From NCBI GenBank assembly GCA_029834535.1, contig JAQMWT010000435.1, positions 62,001-126,000 of the forward strand: DNA of 64,000 nucleotides, read 5' to 3'. Positions 17,384-29,410 of the stretch are shown piece by piece. The DNA is from Chrysophaeum taylorii. Taxonomy: Eukaryota; Sar; Pelagophyceae; Pelagomonadales; Pelagomonadaceae. The position numbers and the translations under genes are program-made. Under the pieces are notes generated by a model. The model was not told where the DNA came from, made no database searches, and saw only the letters and a program-made list of their open reading frames with translations. The first letter of the stretch is position 1. Each line of letters opens with the position of its first letter.

Positions 17384-20300
17384 ATGGAAGGGTCCAACAA
17401 GCCCCCCGGAGACGATGCGCCGCGAGAGGTGCGCTCATCGGAGGACGAAGAGCGGCCGTCGGTGCGCACCGCCGCGACCGACGGAATTGTCGCGGTATCA
17501 TCCGATGACGCAGCAGCAGCGACCGCTGGTGGTCACCACGACGCCGCCGCCGCTGACCGGGAGACATCGCCGCCGCGAGCAACCACGCGGGTCTCGCAGC
17601 TCGTAGCCGAGCGAGTCACGCAGTTCGAAAGCCCCACCTCTCGCGAGGGGGAGAAGCAGCATCACCAGGAGCACCCGCGCGCTGCCGCGCCCCACGTATC
17701 CGCGCGCGAGTCGCAGTTTGAGGCGCATCGGTACGTGGGCTCGACGTGTGCGTTCACGCACCGAAAGTTGCGCACAGGTACAGCCGTGATCATGCGGCGC
17801 CACGTTGCAATGCCTCGTTGAGCGAAGACCGACCGACCGCGCAGGCACGGACGTCGCCGCGCTCGACGAAGAGGACTTGAGACTCATGACAAAGGAAGAG
17901 CTCAAGGTCAGCATATCGCCGGCGGCCCTCACGACAAACGCCGCCGCAGGCTCTTGTGGACCACCACTACGTCGCACTCAGCCGCACGCAGCGAACCATC
18001 GTCAATACACTTTTGAGACGCGGAATAGAGCCGAAGAAAACTCTGCCGAAAAAGAGCCCTCCCAAGCCGCCGAAGACTCCGCCGCAGAAAGCCAACCCTC
18101 CCCTGTCATTGCGCGAGGAGATCGGCCCGACGACGGGTCTTGTCTCGTTGCCAGAGTCATCTTTGTGCACCAACGTGCTTACGGTCTTATCAGGTTGATG
18201 TCGAGCTCGACGACGACAAAGACGCAAAACCAAAACGATCATCGCTCGTGTCCCAGCTATTTTCGCCCAGGGCCAGGTGCGCGGCGAGTGTAGCGCGTCT
18301 CACACCTCGCGCAGTGGAAGCACCGCGCGACGTGCGCCGCTCTTCAAGCTTCGGGCGGCAACGTCCGCGGTGTCCGCGTCGTCGAGGCTCAGCAAATCGC
18401 GTCGCGAGATACGAGACGGGAAATCAAACGAACGTTCTACGTCCCCCGGCCCGGAGCGTCGTCGAACTTCGTTTTGGAAGTCTTCGCGCGACGAGCTGTC
18501 TGATGGCGAGAGGCCAAAGACACCAACGACGCCGAGGACACCCACGACGTCGCCGAGAACACCTCTGACGCCGAGGCGCGTCAGCTTTGCGATGGATGCC
18601 TCGTCCAAGAACCGATCGAGCCTCCATGACAGCTTGGCGAAGCGTGCTCTTGATGGGACCGACAGCTCGAACAACCAGGCATTATCGTCTGTGAGCATCG
18701 ATCCAGTACAGTGCGTGCATTTTGTTTCCAGCCTCCTCCGTACGGTTACCTCCTCAGATCCGAAAACAAAACTCCGGACACTCTTGAAGAAACCAAGCAT
18801 GATGTGGTGTGTGCTCATGATCTCGAACAACCACAACTACGAGACAGGATGAAGTCGTAACCAGACCGGAGAAACAACACTGGCGCCCGCCACCGTACGT
18901 GTCCCTCGACTGTCGGTGTCCGTGTCCACCCACGCGACATTTTTGCAGGCCACCTTTCGGACCTGTTTCAATAACACCCCAGCAGTGTCAAGAATATTTT
19001 ACCGTCGTCTCATCACTCACTTGTCAGGCGCCGAGACGTGCCGCCCTCGAGGCCCCACCCGCCGCTGCTGTCCCACCACCGCCGTCGCAGCCACGAGCGT
19101 CACTTTTTAACGTCGAGCATGATGACAGCGAGCCCAACATAATAAGTCTTGAAGAAGACTCGAAGGAAGCGAGCACGACAATGCACGACTCGGAAAAAAC
19201 AATCCAGCGATTGCTCGTGAACTTGACGTTCGACTATCAGAAGGTTGGTCTCGTGTCACACGACTACTACCTCCATCACTTTTCGCAGAATCGAGCCGTC
19301 AGCGATGTTTGATACGGCGCCTCTCGAGCATATATATGCACTGTGGTGGTCCAAGTTTTTAGTTTGTTCGTTTTAGGTGAGGGATTTCTTCACCGACGAT
19401 GAACGGCGCACCGTACCGACCGGTGTCTGATCGCCGTTGTTGTGTGCGCCCACGATTGTTTGAATTGCAGCTGCTCCCCAGGTCATGATCGAGGCTTTAA
19501 GAACTGAACTCCAGCATCTCGCGCAAATCAAGCAGAAAGCAGGGAATAACAAAGACATCGAGCTGCTAAAGGCGTTGCTTGCTGAAGCAAACCACATCCA
19601 GGCGCCGTTCCAGAGCTGTCATTTGTTGTCTCTTGAAATGTACCCGGGGTCGAGCAGACCACTTACTATGCGTGTTAAAAAGGTTGCACAAGAAAGCGCG
19701 AGAGCGCAAATCTCGTTGTCGCAGGAGAAGGTGAAGCATTGCGAAGTTACGAATCGATTAAAGGCCGCCTATAGGACGGCCCTTCGCGAAAAACTTATAC
19801 CAAAAAGAAAGTGGTGCCGCCAATTGCTGCGTCCTCTAGGTGTGACTTGAGGAAAGCCGCACCATCCGGAGATCAGACCGACACCGATACCGACAGCCTA
19901 CCCGAAACACCAACTTCCGCGAAACCTCTTGGATACCCACTTGGATACCCACTTGGATACGACTCAAATTGTGATGTTGCCACCGCAACGAATCGTAAGA
20001 CGCCGCGCGTCACCGAAAACTCTTTGGAAGACGTGCCTCCTGACTTCGATGAATCAATTCCCTTTGACAAAGCGGTTCCCCCTGAAAACGCGCGTCTTGA
20101 TGTTGAGCCCATCAGGAAGCAAAGTGCCCAGCCTGAAACCTCTCAGAGTCCAAGGCAGAACAACAACGCGCCAGTGTTCGAAGCTGGCGAGGGGAAGCTC
20201 GAGGCGTGGCTGGACGACGTAAAATTAGCACTGATTGAGATCAAGGCCAAGCTCAATGCGAGGATGCGAGCGACGCTGGATGTTGCCAAAGAAAAGCTCG

Positions 20301-20530
20301 ATGTTGGTGTGCGCAACGCGAAAATGAACGTCGGCGCAGCTGGAACCATGCTCCTTGCTCTAAATCGGCGGCTGGTCCGTGAAACCATGGGCACACCAGC
20401 CGCTGTGCAAGCGATCATGTCAAAATGGGGATCTGCCCTGCTTTTCATTCTTGTCTTCCTCATCGGCCTCGTAACGCGCAGAGTCCCACGCGTTTGTTTC
20501 TGTCGCGTTCCCCCAAAACACCAACGTTGA
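17384..20530 (+). CDS. unrecognised multi-exon coiled-coil, tail-anchored protein
   Basis: I read at least nine exons with consistent phases for the first part: 17384-17777, 17845-17906, 17950-18141, 18194-18276, 18315-18690, 18732-18806, 18865-18894, from 18949, and later pieces. Introns are mostly 38-70 nt. The first exons give a disordered Ser/Pro/Ala-rich chain with QLVAERVTQFES and a TDVAALDEEDLRLMTKEELK segment, a Pro/Lys-rich part, and repeated TPTTPRTPTTSPRTPLTP. Exons after 19486 give coiled coil (IEALRTELQHLAQIKQK) and the last exon has a triple LGYP repeat, amphipathic helices (DDVKLALIEIKAKLNA) and a C-terminal hydrophobic helix SALLFILVFLIGLVTRR. The part 19246-19485 and 19620-19860 is uncertain. 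No family recognised; a tail-anchored scaffold is the simplest reading. Confidence 0.6.
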
Positions 20531-20698
20531 TGATGAATGATTCTGTAGGGCGGTGGCGTGGCTGTTGTGGTTGTCAAGGACGCATCGTCTGCATCCGGGA
20601 ATTGGCACACGATGCGGCATACCAGTTAGGGCACATATGTATTACCATTGCAAAATCGCTCGGCGCGAGCCCGCGATGAGAGCTTCCAGAGCAGCAGC

Positions 20699-20742
20699 GC
20701 GGAACTCCTCTCTCCGCCTTTGTCGAGAGAGAGGAGTTCCGC
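20699..20742. repeat. perfect 16 bp inverted repeat (hairpin)
   Basis: Arms GCGGAACTCCTCTCTC and GAGAGAGGAGTTCCGC separated by 12 nt. It stands in the 340 nt gap between the coiled-coil gene and Helitron unit F, which otherwise holds nothing recognised. Could be an RNA hairpin in a 3' UTR, or a small inverted-repeat element remnant. Confidence 0.85.
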
Positions 20743-20867
20743 AAATCCCACTGAGAAGACGATGAAGCTCCACTTATTACACAATCCGTACGTACGTACG
20801 ACCGCGCGCGCCCAGTATGTGTTGCAATTACAAGTACAAACACAAAGCATGCCTTTTTTTTGATAAC

Positions 20868-21981
20868 CCTAACTACTAATCGACAGATGTTTGTTTGTCT
20901 GTCTTTAAATGTCGACTGGTAAGAGGGGGTGGTGTGTGTGGGGAGCATGAAGGATGTGGGTGGGTTTGTGGGGTATGAGGGATGTGCCTGACGGGCGGAG
21001 ATAAGTACGCGGGACCTAGTTGTCTGTGCCTCGATTTAGGGTAAGGATCATGTAGGCCCACGAGCCAGACAGTGATCCAAGCCGTCTACGGCGACCTCGC
21101 AGACTGTTTCCACGACCCGCGGCGGCTCTTTCAGCGCGCCATTCTCACGCCCCGTCGAAACGATGTTGTCGACGCTGACAACGCGCGCATGACCGCGGCC
21201 TTTTTTTCCCGGAGACGAGGCGTCGGAGTTCTTTTCGGCTGACTAGGCAGGGTCGGAAGACGACGCCTCGCTCTTTACAGTAGAGTTTTCAACTCCCTGA
21301 CAACCAACGGGATGCTGACTTTGAGCGCGAGCTTAAGGTCTTCGAAACCTCGACCCGTCGCACGGCCACTGCAACGGTACCAGATACATGATCGATCGTG
21401 TCGTTGTCACCGAGGCTCCTCCAACCTGTATCCCTTAAGGCCGGCCTACGCCAAACGATCAACAAGAGCCAGGGCCAGACGCCCCGCGAGGTCGGCGTCC
21501 TCTTTCCCAAGCCCGTCTTCTGCCACGTCCAGCTCTACGTGGCTCTCTGTCGATCGGCATCCCCGAGGAGATATACTCATCTGGGTCGACGACTCCACCC
21601 TACCCCACACGTGCTGCGCAATACCGATAAGCCCCCTCCCGGCGTCTACACGCGCACTATAGTAGTTGAACTTACTGGGACCACGTGAACTTACTGGGGT
21701 TTGGGATTGGGACTAGGTGAACTGAGTGACCAGGTGAAACTTGGACCAGGTGAACATACTGGGGTTTTTAGAGTAAAGTTTTTAGAGTAAACTCAAAGGT
21801 TGACGGCGCGTGCGGATCAAAGCAGCTTAGATTGGCGGAGGCGAGAGCGACGAGCTCAAAGGAGTTGGTGTGAGCTAGGTGAACTTCCTGACCAGGTGAA
21901 CTTATATGAAACTTACTGGGATTAGGTGAAGTTACTGGGGTTAGAGATTGGGACTAGGTGAACTTACTGGCCTGCACTTGT
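20868..21981 (+). mobile_element. Helitron-derived repeat unit F with inserted Copia-like piece
   Basis: Boundary motif CCTAACTACTAATCGACAG at 20868, helicase remnant about 21075-21660, tail, end motif CCTGCACTTG at 21971. It resembles unit B more than A/E in shared changes. The 5' microsatellite is interrupted by about 120 nt, part of which matches the 3' end of Copia element 1. In this copy the last helicase codons translate as GDILIWVDDSTLPHTC. The NSLTTNGM, LRNLDP/HCNGTR and INKSQGQ traces are again in separate frames. Confidence 0.82.
20901..20961 (+). repeat. segment shared with 3' end of Copia element 1
   Basis: About 60 bp, GTCTTTAAATGTCGACTG and onward through AAGAGGGGG and GTGTGGGGAGCATGAAGG, matches 50898-50957 with a few changes. 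In Copia 1 it lies between the end of the pol remnant and the 3' LTR and includes a purine-rich tract. Here it interrupts the Helitron microsatellite. Confidence 0.8.
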
Positions 21982-22086
21982 AGTGGGAAAAAATGATGTG
22001 GGGAGGACTATTTATTTCTCGAAACAAAGTGCCACAAAGAATTATGACGGTATGGCTTTAGGTTGAAGAAGTTCACGCGAACGACG

Positions 22087-25000
22087 ATGTCTCCACCAGA
22101 GTCTGGTGGTGCGAAGGGTGCGAAGGGGTTTAGGAGCATCGCCAAGGCTATCGGAGTTCTCCCCAAGGAGCACAAGAAGAAGCACGCTGCCAAGGACTGG
22201 TTGCACGATGCGATCGACTCGAACGACGCAAAGCAGCTCGAGTCGGCGTTGGAGGCTGCTGCCGAGGCAGGTCTCGACGCGGCGACGCCCGCCCTCGTGG
22301 AGGCGCGTGCTCTGCGAGACAAGCTGATGGAAAAGCAAAATGCTCGGGAGGCGGCGTTGGCCGCGCTCGAGACGTCCCCCGACGACATCGAGATCTTGGA
22401 ACGCGCTCTGGACCGGATGTTCGCGGCTGGGCTGACGGTGGACGAGGCGTCGGTGGCCACGGTGTCCGAGGGGCTGCGCGAGGCGCGGAAGCGGAACGCC
22501 GCAAGGATCGAATTGAGGGAGGCGGTGGAGAAGAGAGACGAGGGTATGTTGGAGCGAGCGATCGATCACGCCAACGCGACCGACGGGAAGATCGCGACGG
22601 ACGAGGCAGAATCGGTGCTCGGGGCGCTGCGCGAGGCGCGCGAGGCGCGGAAGCGTGCCGCCGAAGAAGAGGCCGCGGCGCAGCAGGCGGCCCGTCGGAG
22701 GGCCGAAATGGAAGCGAAGCTCAACGCGGCCCAGTCGATCGAGGCTATCGAGGCGCGTTTGGGGGAGGCGGTCGAGGTGCTGGGCGACGATGCCCGGTGC
22801 GTCAAGGAGGCCGAGGCGCGACGCGACAAGCTCCGGCGGCAGCAGGCGGCACGCGAGACCGTCGAAGAGGCGCTGACGGCGCAGCAGGATCCCGAAGAAG
22901 CGATCGCGGCGGCTCTCGCGGAAGCGCGCGAGGCGCAGCTGTCGGCGGCCGAGTTGCAGCGCGTGCTCGACGCGCTCGAGAAGGCCAAGGCGCGCGCGGC
23001 GGCGAGCGTTGCGGTCGACGATGCGATCGCGAGTCGCGATGAGGGCTTGTTGCGACGCGCGGCGGCCGACGCGCGGGTCGCGGGCGTGGATCGCGAGAAG
23101 ATCGCCCGAGCCGATAAGCTTTTGGAAGCGCTCGAGCGCGAGCGGGAGGCCGAGGCCGCGAGGCGTGCCAAAGCGGAATCCTTCAACAAGGCTGTTGTTG
23201 CGGCCAAGGCCGCGCGCGACCGCGAAAAGCTGGCATCGCTGCTCGCCGATCCCCCCGAGGACGGCGTCGACGAGGCTCTCGCGCGGGACGCGACGGAGCT
23301 CCTCGCGCACCTCGAAACGCGCGCGACCATGAACGCGAGCCTTAAAAGGGCGGAGGGCTTGGCCGAGGCGTCTCGCGACGCGCCGAGTCTGGGCGCCCTC
23401 CAGAAGAAGATGGACGACGCCGACGCCGAGATCGAAGTCGGAGCGCACGACGAGGAAATCCCCGAGCTCGCGTCGGCGCAGGCGCTCGCGACGGTGCTCA
23501 CAAAGGAAATCGACGCAAAGGGGGCGCTCGAGACGGACGACGCCGACGCGCTGGGAGCCGCAATCGCAAGAGCCGAGACGTTCGCCGGGCTCGCGGCGAG
23601 TTCCGAACTCGCGCTCGCGAAGCGTCGAGCTCAAAAAATGGACGAGGACCGGCGCGAGCGCGAAAAACGCGAGGGCGCGAAGCGTCACGCGAGGGTGGCG
23701 TACGACCACCGAGACGAAACCGAGCTCACGAACGCGATCTGGGCCGCCGAAGAGGTCGGCGTGCAGGACGCCGAGCTCCGCGACGAGATTGACATGCTGC
23801 ACGAGCTCGAGGCGAAGCGGACGGCCGCCGACGAGGCAGCTAGGGTCGAGAAGAGCCTGGCCGAGGCGCGCCGAGAGATTGCGGCAGCGACGGCGACGCG
23901 CGACAGAGCAAAAATTGCCGCAGCGCTTGCCGTCGCTGACGAGATCCCTCGCCAGGGCGACGCCAAGCTCGAGGCCGCGGTTGCCGAGGCCGAGGCGCTC
24001 GTCGCTTCGCTAGACGCCCAAGACAACACCAAGTCGCTGCTCCGACGTGCCGTGGCGCGATGCAAGAGCGCGCCGCTATTTTCGGACGATGACGAAGCCC
24101 AAGCAGCTCTCGACGCGCTGCGGGCCGCGATCGGAGCTTGCGACGTCGCGGTGCCGGGTTCGCCGGACGCGGCGGAGATCGACGCGCTCGTCGGCGACGG
24201 GATGGCCTGCGTCGATGCCATGGACGCCGCGGTGCGCGCGGCCGCGGCCGTTCGCAGGGGCGACCTCAGTCTCTACGAGGCTATCGCAGCTACGACGCCC
24301 GAAGCTCCGTACGCGGCGGCGCACTTTGCGACAAAGCTCCGGGACGACCCTTTCGCCAAGGCCGAGGTCGCGCGGCTCGGTAAGCTCGCGGCAGAGGCCC
24401 GCGCCCGCGACGAGAGACGCGATGAGTTGCGTCGCGCCGTCGAGAATGCCAAGGCACTCAAAGATCCCGACCTCTTGCGCCGCGTGCTCGTGGAGGGTGG
24501 AGGCGACGACGACGACGTCGCGGCCGCGCGCGAAGCGCTCTCGGAACTCTCGCGCGAACGCGAGATTCGCGACGCGCTGAAATCTGCGCTGGAGAGTCGA
24601 GACGCCGACGCCCTGAAGCAAGCGATCGCCTCCGCCGACAGCTTCGACGACGTGTTTCCTGCGGCGGAAGTCCAAGCCGCCCGCGCGATGCTGGCGGAGA
24701 TCGACTCGCTCGACAGACTACGCGCGGCGATGCTCGGCTTTGATGACCCCGAGTCCCAAGCATCCCTCGACGCCCTCGCGGCCGCAGCCGCCAAGGCGCC
24801 GTCGCGGAGCCCGTTGGTTGCCGAGGCGACGCAGATGCTCACCGCGGCGAAAGACTCGCGCCGTCGCGCGAGAGAGGAGCGCGCGACGAACGAGTTGAAA
24901 AAACGAGACGAGCTGGATGCCATCGAAACCAACAAAAAAATGACCCAAGTGGCGTTAACGGACGCGATTACTCGCGGCGACCTCGCGGCGCTCGACGCGG

Positions 25001-26895
25001 TGATTCGCGGGGCGCTCGCCACGTTCCCCGCGCTCCCGGCGCTAAACGAAGCCCGGAGGGCGCGCGCCAGACTCGTCGCGAGGGACGCGCTCGCCGAGTA
25101 CGCGCGCGGCGTGCTGTCGGGGTCGGCCTCACAAGTAGAGATGCTACTCGTCAATGCCATCGACGAAACTAAGCAAGATCTCGACGCGCCAAAGATCGCC
25201 GAGCTCGAGTCGGCCCTCGATCGCACGCGCGACATCATCGCCGAGGCTCGCACGAAAGACCACTACGCAACCAAGTGCGCGGAACTCGCCGCTGCCACAA
25301 CCTCTGCGGCCCGCGTCCTTGACGAACGAAGTCTGGCCGCTCTTTCCAGTCTCGTCGCTGACGTCAAGCGTCAGTTTGGAGGTGCGTGTTTTTTTTTTAC
25401 CCGTCCGTTGGCAGAAGAAGTGCCATTTTTGCCACAGGCCAACCGCCTCCTCCACAACTTGCGGCAGCGGAGGAGTGCACCTTGTTGTTGAAGGAGGCAT
25501 TGCGGGTCGAGGCGGCGGTGTTCACTTCGGCCAGGAATCGGAACCGTAAGTCCCCACCGAGGCGACGGAGGAGTCTTGTCACGTTCAGGCCGCGCGCTCT
25601 CGGAAAGCCTGGTCGTTGCGGACGCGACATCAAAGCTCCTCCTCCTCGACGACGAGAAGACCGGCCCCGCCTGGCAATCGCAGCTCGCCAAGCGGTTCAG
25701 CAAGAGCGCGAAGATTGTCTTAGCGCGGCAAGTGTTCGAGGAAGTCGAAGCGGAGGCGCGAGCTCAGTCGAGGCTTCGAGCGGCCGTCGCGAATCGCGAC
25801 GTCGACGCCGTCGCTGCCGCGCTCGTGACTGCGTGCGTATTTTTAGCGCGATCGCTGATTTTTCTCGTAGGCACACGATGGACGCGGCGAGTCTAGACGA
25901 CGACATCAGGGCGGCGGAGGCGATGCTGCACCGGCTCAAAGAGGAAAAGGCTTTCGCGCGGCGCGCCGAGGACGACGATCGACGGGCCGAGGAGGAGGAA
26001 AAGGCCAAAGTGAACGCGGCAGCAGTTATCGCGACCCAGCGGCAGGCTGTCGTCGATGCGAGGGAAATGGAGCAACAAAAACAAAAGCTAGACACGATTG
26101 TCCGCACGTCGCTGTCGGTCGCGCACTCGTGAGGAATTTTACTTTACTTTTCGCGCCGCTCGTACGCGACGTCGCAGGCTCGAGACGGCGGCTTCCAACG
26201 TCGCGGACGAGCTCGAGCTCGCCAAGCGGCGCTTCGAGCGGCTCGACCAGTTCCTCAACGCCTTGCGCCCGCCAGAAGAACCGCGGTACTACTACGCGTC
26301 TCCGCGAGCTCTCCGCGAGCCGAGGCCGCCGCCCGTCGCCGACGATCGCCCGACCGGCGCCGTCGAGCCGTTCTGGGCGACGTTGGGCATGGCCTTTGTC
26401 GAGTTTGCGACCTTTGTGTACTTCCCGTTTGTGTGGGTCGCTTTCGCGGCGTGCGCGTCGCTGACTCAACAAGGCCAAGCCGGACCGGTCGAGCCCGCAG
26501 AGTCGCCGCGCAAACTCGTGGGCCCGCGGAACGTCTTCGTCCACCCGACCAACGTCGCGGGCGTCGTCTTCTCCATCATCTCGGTCGTCTGGGTTGCCCA
26601 CAAGTCGACGCTCGCGACGGTGCTCCGGAACCCGCTTTTTACCGGGTGCATCTTCGCGTTCCGCGTCGACACGCTGAGAAATTGGAAGCGGTCTTTGCTT
26701 CTGGCAACGACGGCGACCTTTCTCGCCGCGTTGGCGCAAACGCGGCGCCACCGCGTCATCTTCAAGTTTCAAACCAACCTCCCCACGCTCGAAGGTTGCG
26801 CCATCATTTTCCTCATCTTCCGCGATAACTCCCTCGCACGCCTTCGGATGCGCCTGGCGACCCCGGACCACGTAGTCCCTCTCGCCGAATATTGA
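22087..26895 (+). CDS. giant helical-repeat protein with C-terminal membrane domain, 1540 aa
   Basis: Five exons: 22087-25381, 25438-25545, 25589-25832, 25871-26128, 26178-26895. All introns are GT-AG, 38-56 nt, and all phases agree, which is why I treat it as one gene and not two. Residues about 45-1200 are a tandem array of roughly 14 helical units of about 70 residues, each with a core like LxxAIxxAxxxGVD followed by an acidic/basic helix (for example LESALEAAAEAGLD, LTNAIWAAEEVGVQDAEL, LKQAIASADSFDD). Exon 4 is coiled coil (EAMLHRLKEEKAFARRAEDD). The last exon has three or four hydrophobic segments (FVEFATFVYFPFVWVAF, VAGVVFSIISVVWVAH, LLLATTATFLAALAQ). No named family recognised. Alternative: a separate gene starts at the ATG in exon 4. 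The start is the first ATG; a longer frame exists only from a TTG. Confidence 0.72.
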
Positions 26896-27181
26896 TAATG
26901 TCAAACCATATCTCATCTCGATAACGACGACGACGACGACGACCCCAATTGGTGAGGTTTTGTTGCTGCTGCAGTCCCGCGAGGACGGCGCCTAACACGC
27001 TTGCTTGCTCCCTGCGGCGGCCCCGGCCGTCCCGGAGTGAGACGGTGCCTGCTCGCCCGCCTCCCGGGCTGGCCGGTTATTAGCGCACCCGGGGTGGGGT
27101 TTTTGTTCGGTTGTTGGGCAGTCCGGACAGGTCGATTGTTCGGCTCCCTTACCCTTCTTAAGTTTTTCTATTTCGCCGATC

Positions 27182-28597
27182 ATGGCGGCGGCGGCGACCA
27201 CCAACACAAAGGTGGTTTACGACGTGAGCAAGTACGACTTGACGCACAAGATCGCACCGTTTCTCGACGGACACCTCGTGTTTCCTCTGTTAGAGTTTCT
27301 CGAGGAAAACACGTCCTACGACAAGGGCGCTGTCCAGCGCGCTCGGCTCGCGCTGCTGTCCCCGACGAACATGATCGACTACGCGATCGAGATCCACGCG
27401 CAGTTGACGGGAGAGGCGGAGTCGCCGCCGGAGATGGCCGCCCAGCTCCAGACGACCCTCGAGGCGATCAAGACGCTCGAGACAAAGACGCAGAAGACTC
27501 GAGAACTCCTCGAGTGCGTCGAGACGGTCGAGACGCTCAAGCGCGACGGCATGTTCACCGCCGCCCACTTGCTCGAGCAGCACGAGATCACGGGCGCGAT
27601 GCTCGACGAGTACTACGACTTTGCCAAGTTTCTGTACGAGTGCGGCGACTATCAAAACGCTCGCGACATGCTGGACCACTACCTCGGGCTCAACGCGGCG
27701 AGCCAGTCGAGCCCGACGTCCATGTCGACGAGGTACTTCCAGGCGCTCTGGGGGAAACTGGCCTCGGAGGTTCTCCTGAAGAACTGGGACGACGCCCTCG
27801 CCGATCTTACGAAGCTCAAACAGGTCGTCGACGAGCGCAACAGTCCGCCGCTCGAACAGCTCCAACAACGCAGTTGGTTGCTCCACTGGTCCTTGTTCGT
27901 CTTCTTTAACCACGGCAAGGGCCACGACGGGATCATCGACCTGTTCTTGTCGGAGAAGTACCTCCAGGCCATCCAGACCAACTGCCCGTGGCTCCTCCGC
28001 TATCTGACGACCGCCGTGATTATCAACAAGCGCCGCCGATCGACGCTCAAAGACCTCGTCAGGGTCGTCACCCAGGACAGCACCGAGGCCGCCGCCGAGG
28101 ACGCGACGACCCCGAGGCCCGAGGCCGACCCCGTGACGCGATTCGTCGACTGTCTGTACGCCAAATTTGACTTCGACGGCGCGCAGCAGACGCTCAAGGA
28201 GTGCGACGACGTCTTGCGCGCCGACTACTTTCTTTGCAATTGCGCTGATACCTTCATGGAGGTCAGCTTCGAAGTGTGCTTTGAAGTATACTGCCGAATT
28301 CACACTAAGATCGACATTCGCCTCCTCGCGACCAAGCTCGAGATGGACGACGAGCGCGCCGAGCGCTGGGTCGTCGACCTCATCCGCGGGGCACTCCTCG
28401 ACGCCAAGATCGACTCCAAGGCCAACTGCGTTATCATGGGCAACCAAGCCCCGGACGTTTATAGCCAGGTCATCGAGAAGACCCGCGACCTCCTCGTCCG
28501 CTCCAACGCCCTCATCAACAACATCGACCAGAAAATCCTCGCCTCGGACCGGAAGGCCGCGGCCCTCGTGGCATCCTCCCGCGACGATCGCGACTAG
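27182..28597 (+). CDS. EIF3E: translation initiation factor eIF3 subunit e (INT6)
   Basis: 472 residues, single exon. The family N-terminus is clear (YDLTHKIAPFLDGHLVFPLL, LLSPTNMIDYAIEIH). The helical repeats follow, then the PCI domain at about 290-420 with FEVYCRIHTKIDIRLLATKL, ERWVVDLIRGALLDAKIDSK and the VIMGN signature, then QVIEKTRDLLVRSN. eIF3e is part of the eIF3 complex on the 40S subunit and helps mRNA recruitment and start selection. Length and order match the family (human about 445). Confidence 0.95.
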   Translation: MAAAATTNTKVVYDVSKYDLTHKIAPFLDGHLVFPLLEFLEENTSYDKGAVQRARLALLSPTNMIDYAIEIHAQLTGEAESPPEMAAQLQTTLEAIKTLETKTQKTRELLECVETVETLKRDGMFTAAHLLEQHEITGAMLDEYYDFAKFLYECGDYQNARDMLDHYLGLNAASQSSPTSMSTRYFQALWGKLASEVLLKNWDDALADLTKLKQVVDERNSPPLEQLQQRSWLLHWSLFVFFNHGKGHDGIIDLFLSEKYLQAIQTNCPWLLRYLTTAVIINKRRRSTLKDLVRVVTQDSTEAAAEDATTPRPEADPVTRFVDCLYAKFDFDGAQQTLKECDDVLRADYFLCNCADTFMEVSFEVCFEVYCRIHTKIDIRLLATKLEMDDERAERWVVDLIRGALLDAKIDSKANCVIMGNQAPDVYSQVIEKTRDLLVRSNALINNIDQKILASDRKAAALVASSRDDRD

Positions 28598-29373
28598 TAG
28601 AAAAGGAGTGTTGCGTCACTATAATAATAATAATAATAATAATACCTGCTGCGATAGCACAAGACAAGCTGATATCTTCTCCTTCTATGGTGATGGTTCT
28701 GTCTCGAGAGTTAAGCTCTGAACGAACGAACGAACGAACGAACGAACGAACGAACTAACTAACTTCGGACCTCTCCCGAGCATGGGAGCCAGGCCGGACA
28801 GACAGGGGCCAGTCCGGAATCACGGGCCTGTAGACGAGGGGCGCCGAAAGGTGGGTCGGCGGAGAGTGACCATCAAGCTTGTCGCCATGCGACGAGGAGA
28901 CCGCGATGTGACTGACGACCAACTCGTCGATAACCTTCCGTCTGCGCCCCCTTTCCATACCCCGTCCCACTGCGAACGTTCCGGCTGCCAACCGGCCCGC
29001 CCGGGATAAGCTTTTAAAGAAAGCGTTTTGTATGGTGATACGTTTCTGACTCTCAATCCCTGCTGGCCGAGAGCACAACCTGGTGCGCTTCCCCCACAAA
29101 TAAAACAAAACTCCTCGCGCTGGCCGGACTACTCGGACCGGCATCGAGAGAAAATTATGCTCATGACATAATACCGACTGGATATGTGATGTGGAAGCGG
29201 CGCGGGTGCACACGGCGACGCTAGAGAGACGACGCCCTCGGCGGACCAAACAAGGATGTGGTCGCTGCTGCAAATGGTCTCCGTATCTATCCGAGGTGCC
29301 GACAGGGTTGGGTTGCCAATATGGCTGGTCTGTGGCATATGATTGTCCTAGACGCATCAATGTGTGGTTCCAT

Positions 29374-29410
<37 letters not shown>

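Noticed and set aside
28755-29360. 201-codon minus-strand frame as a gene
   Set aside because: No domain, odd composition, surrounded by microsatellites; no supporting motif or intron signal.
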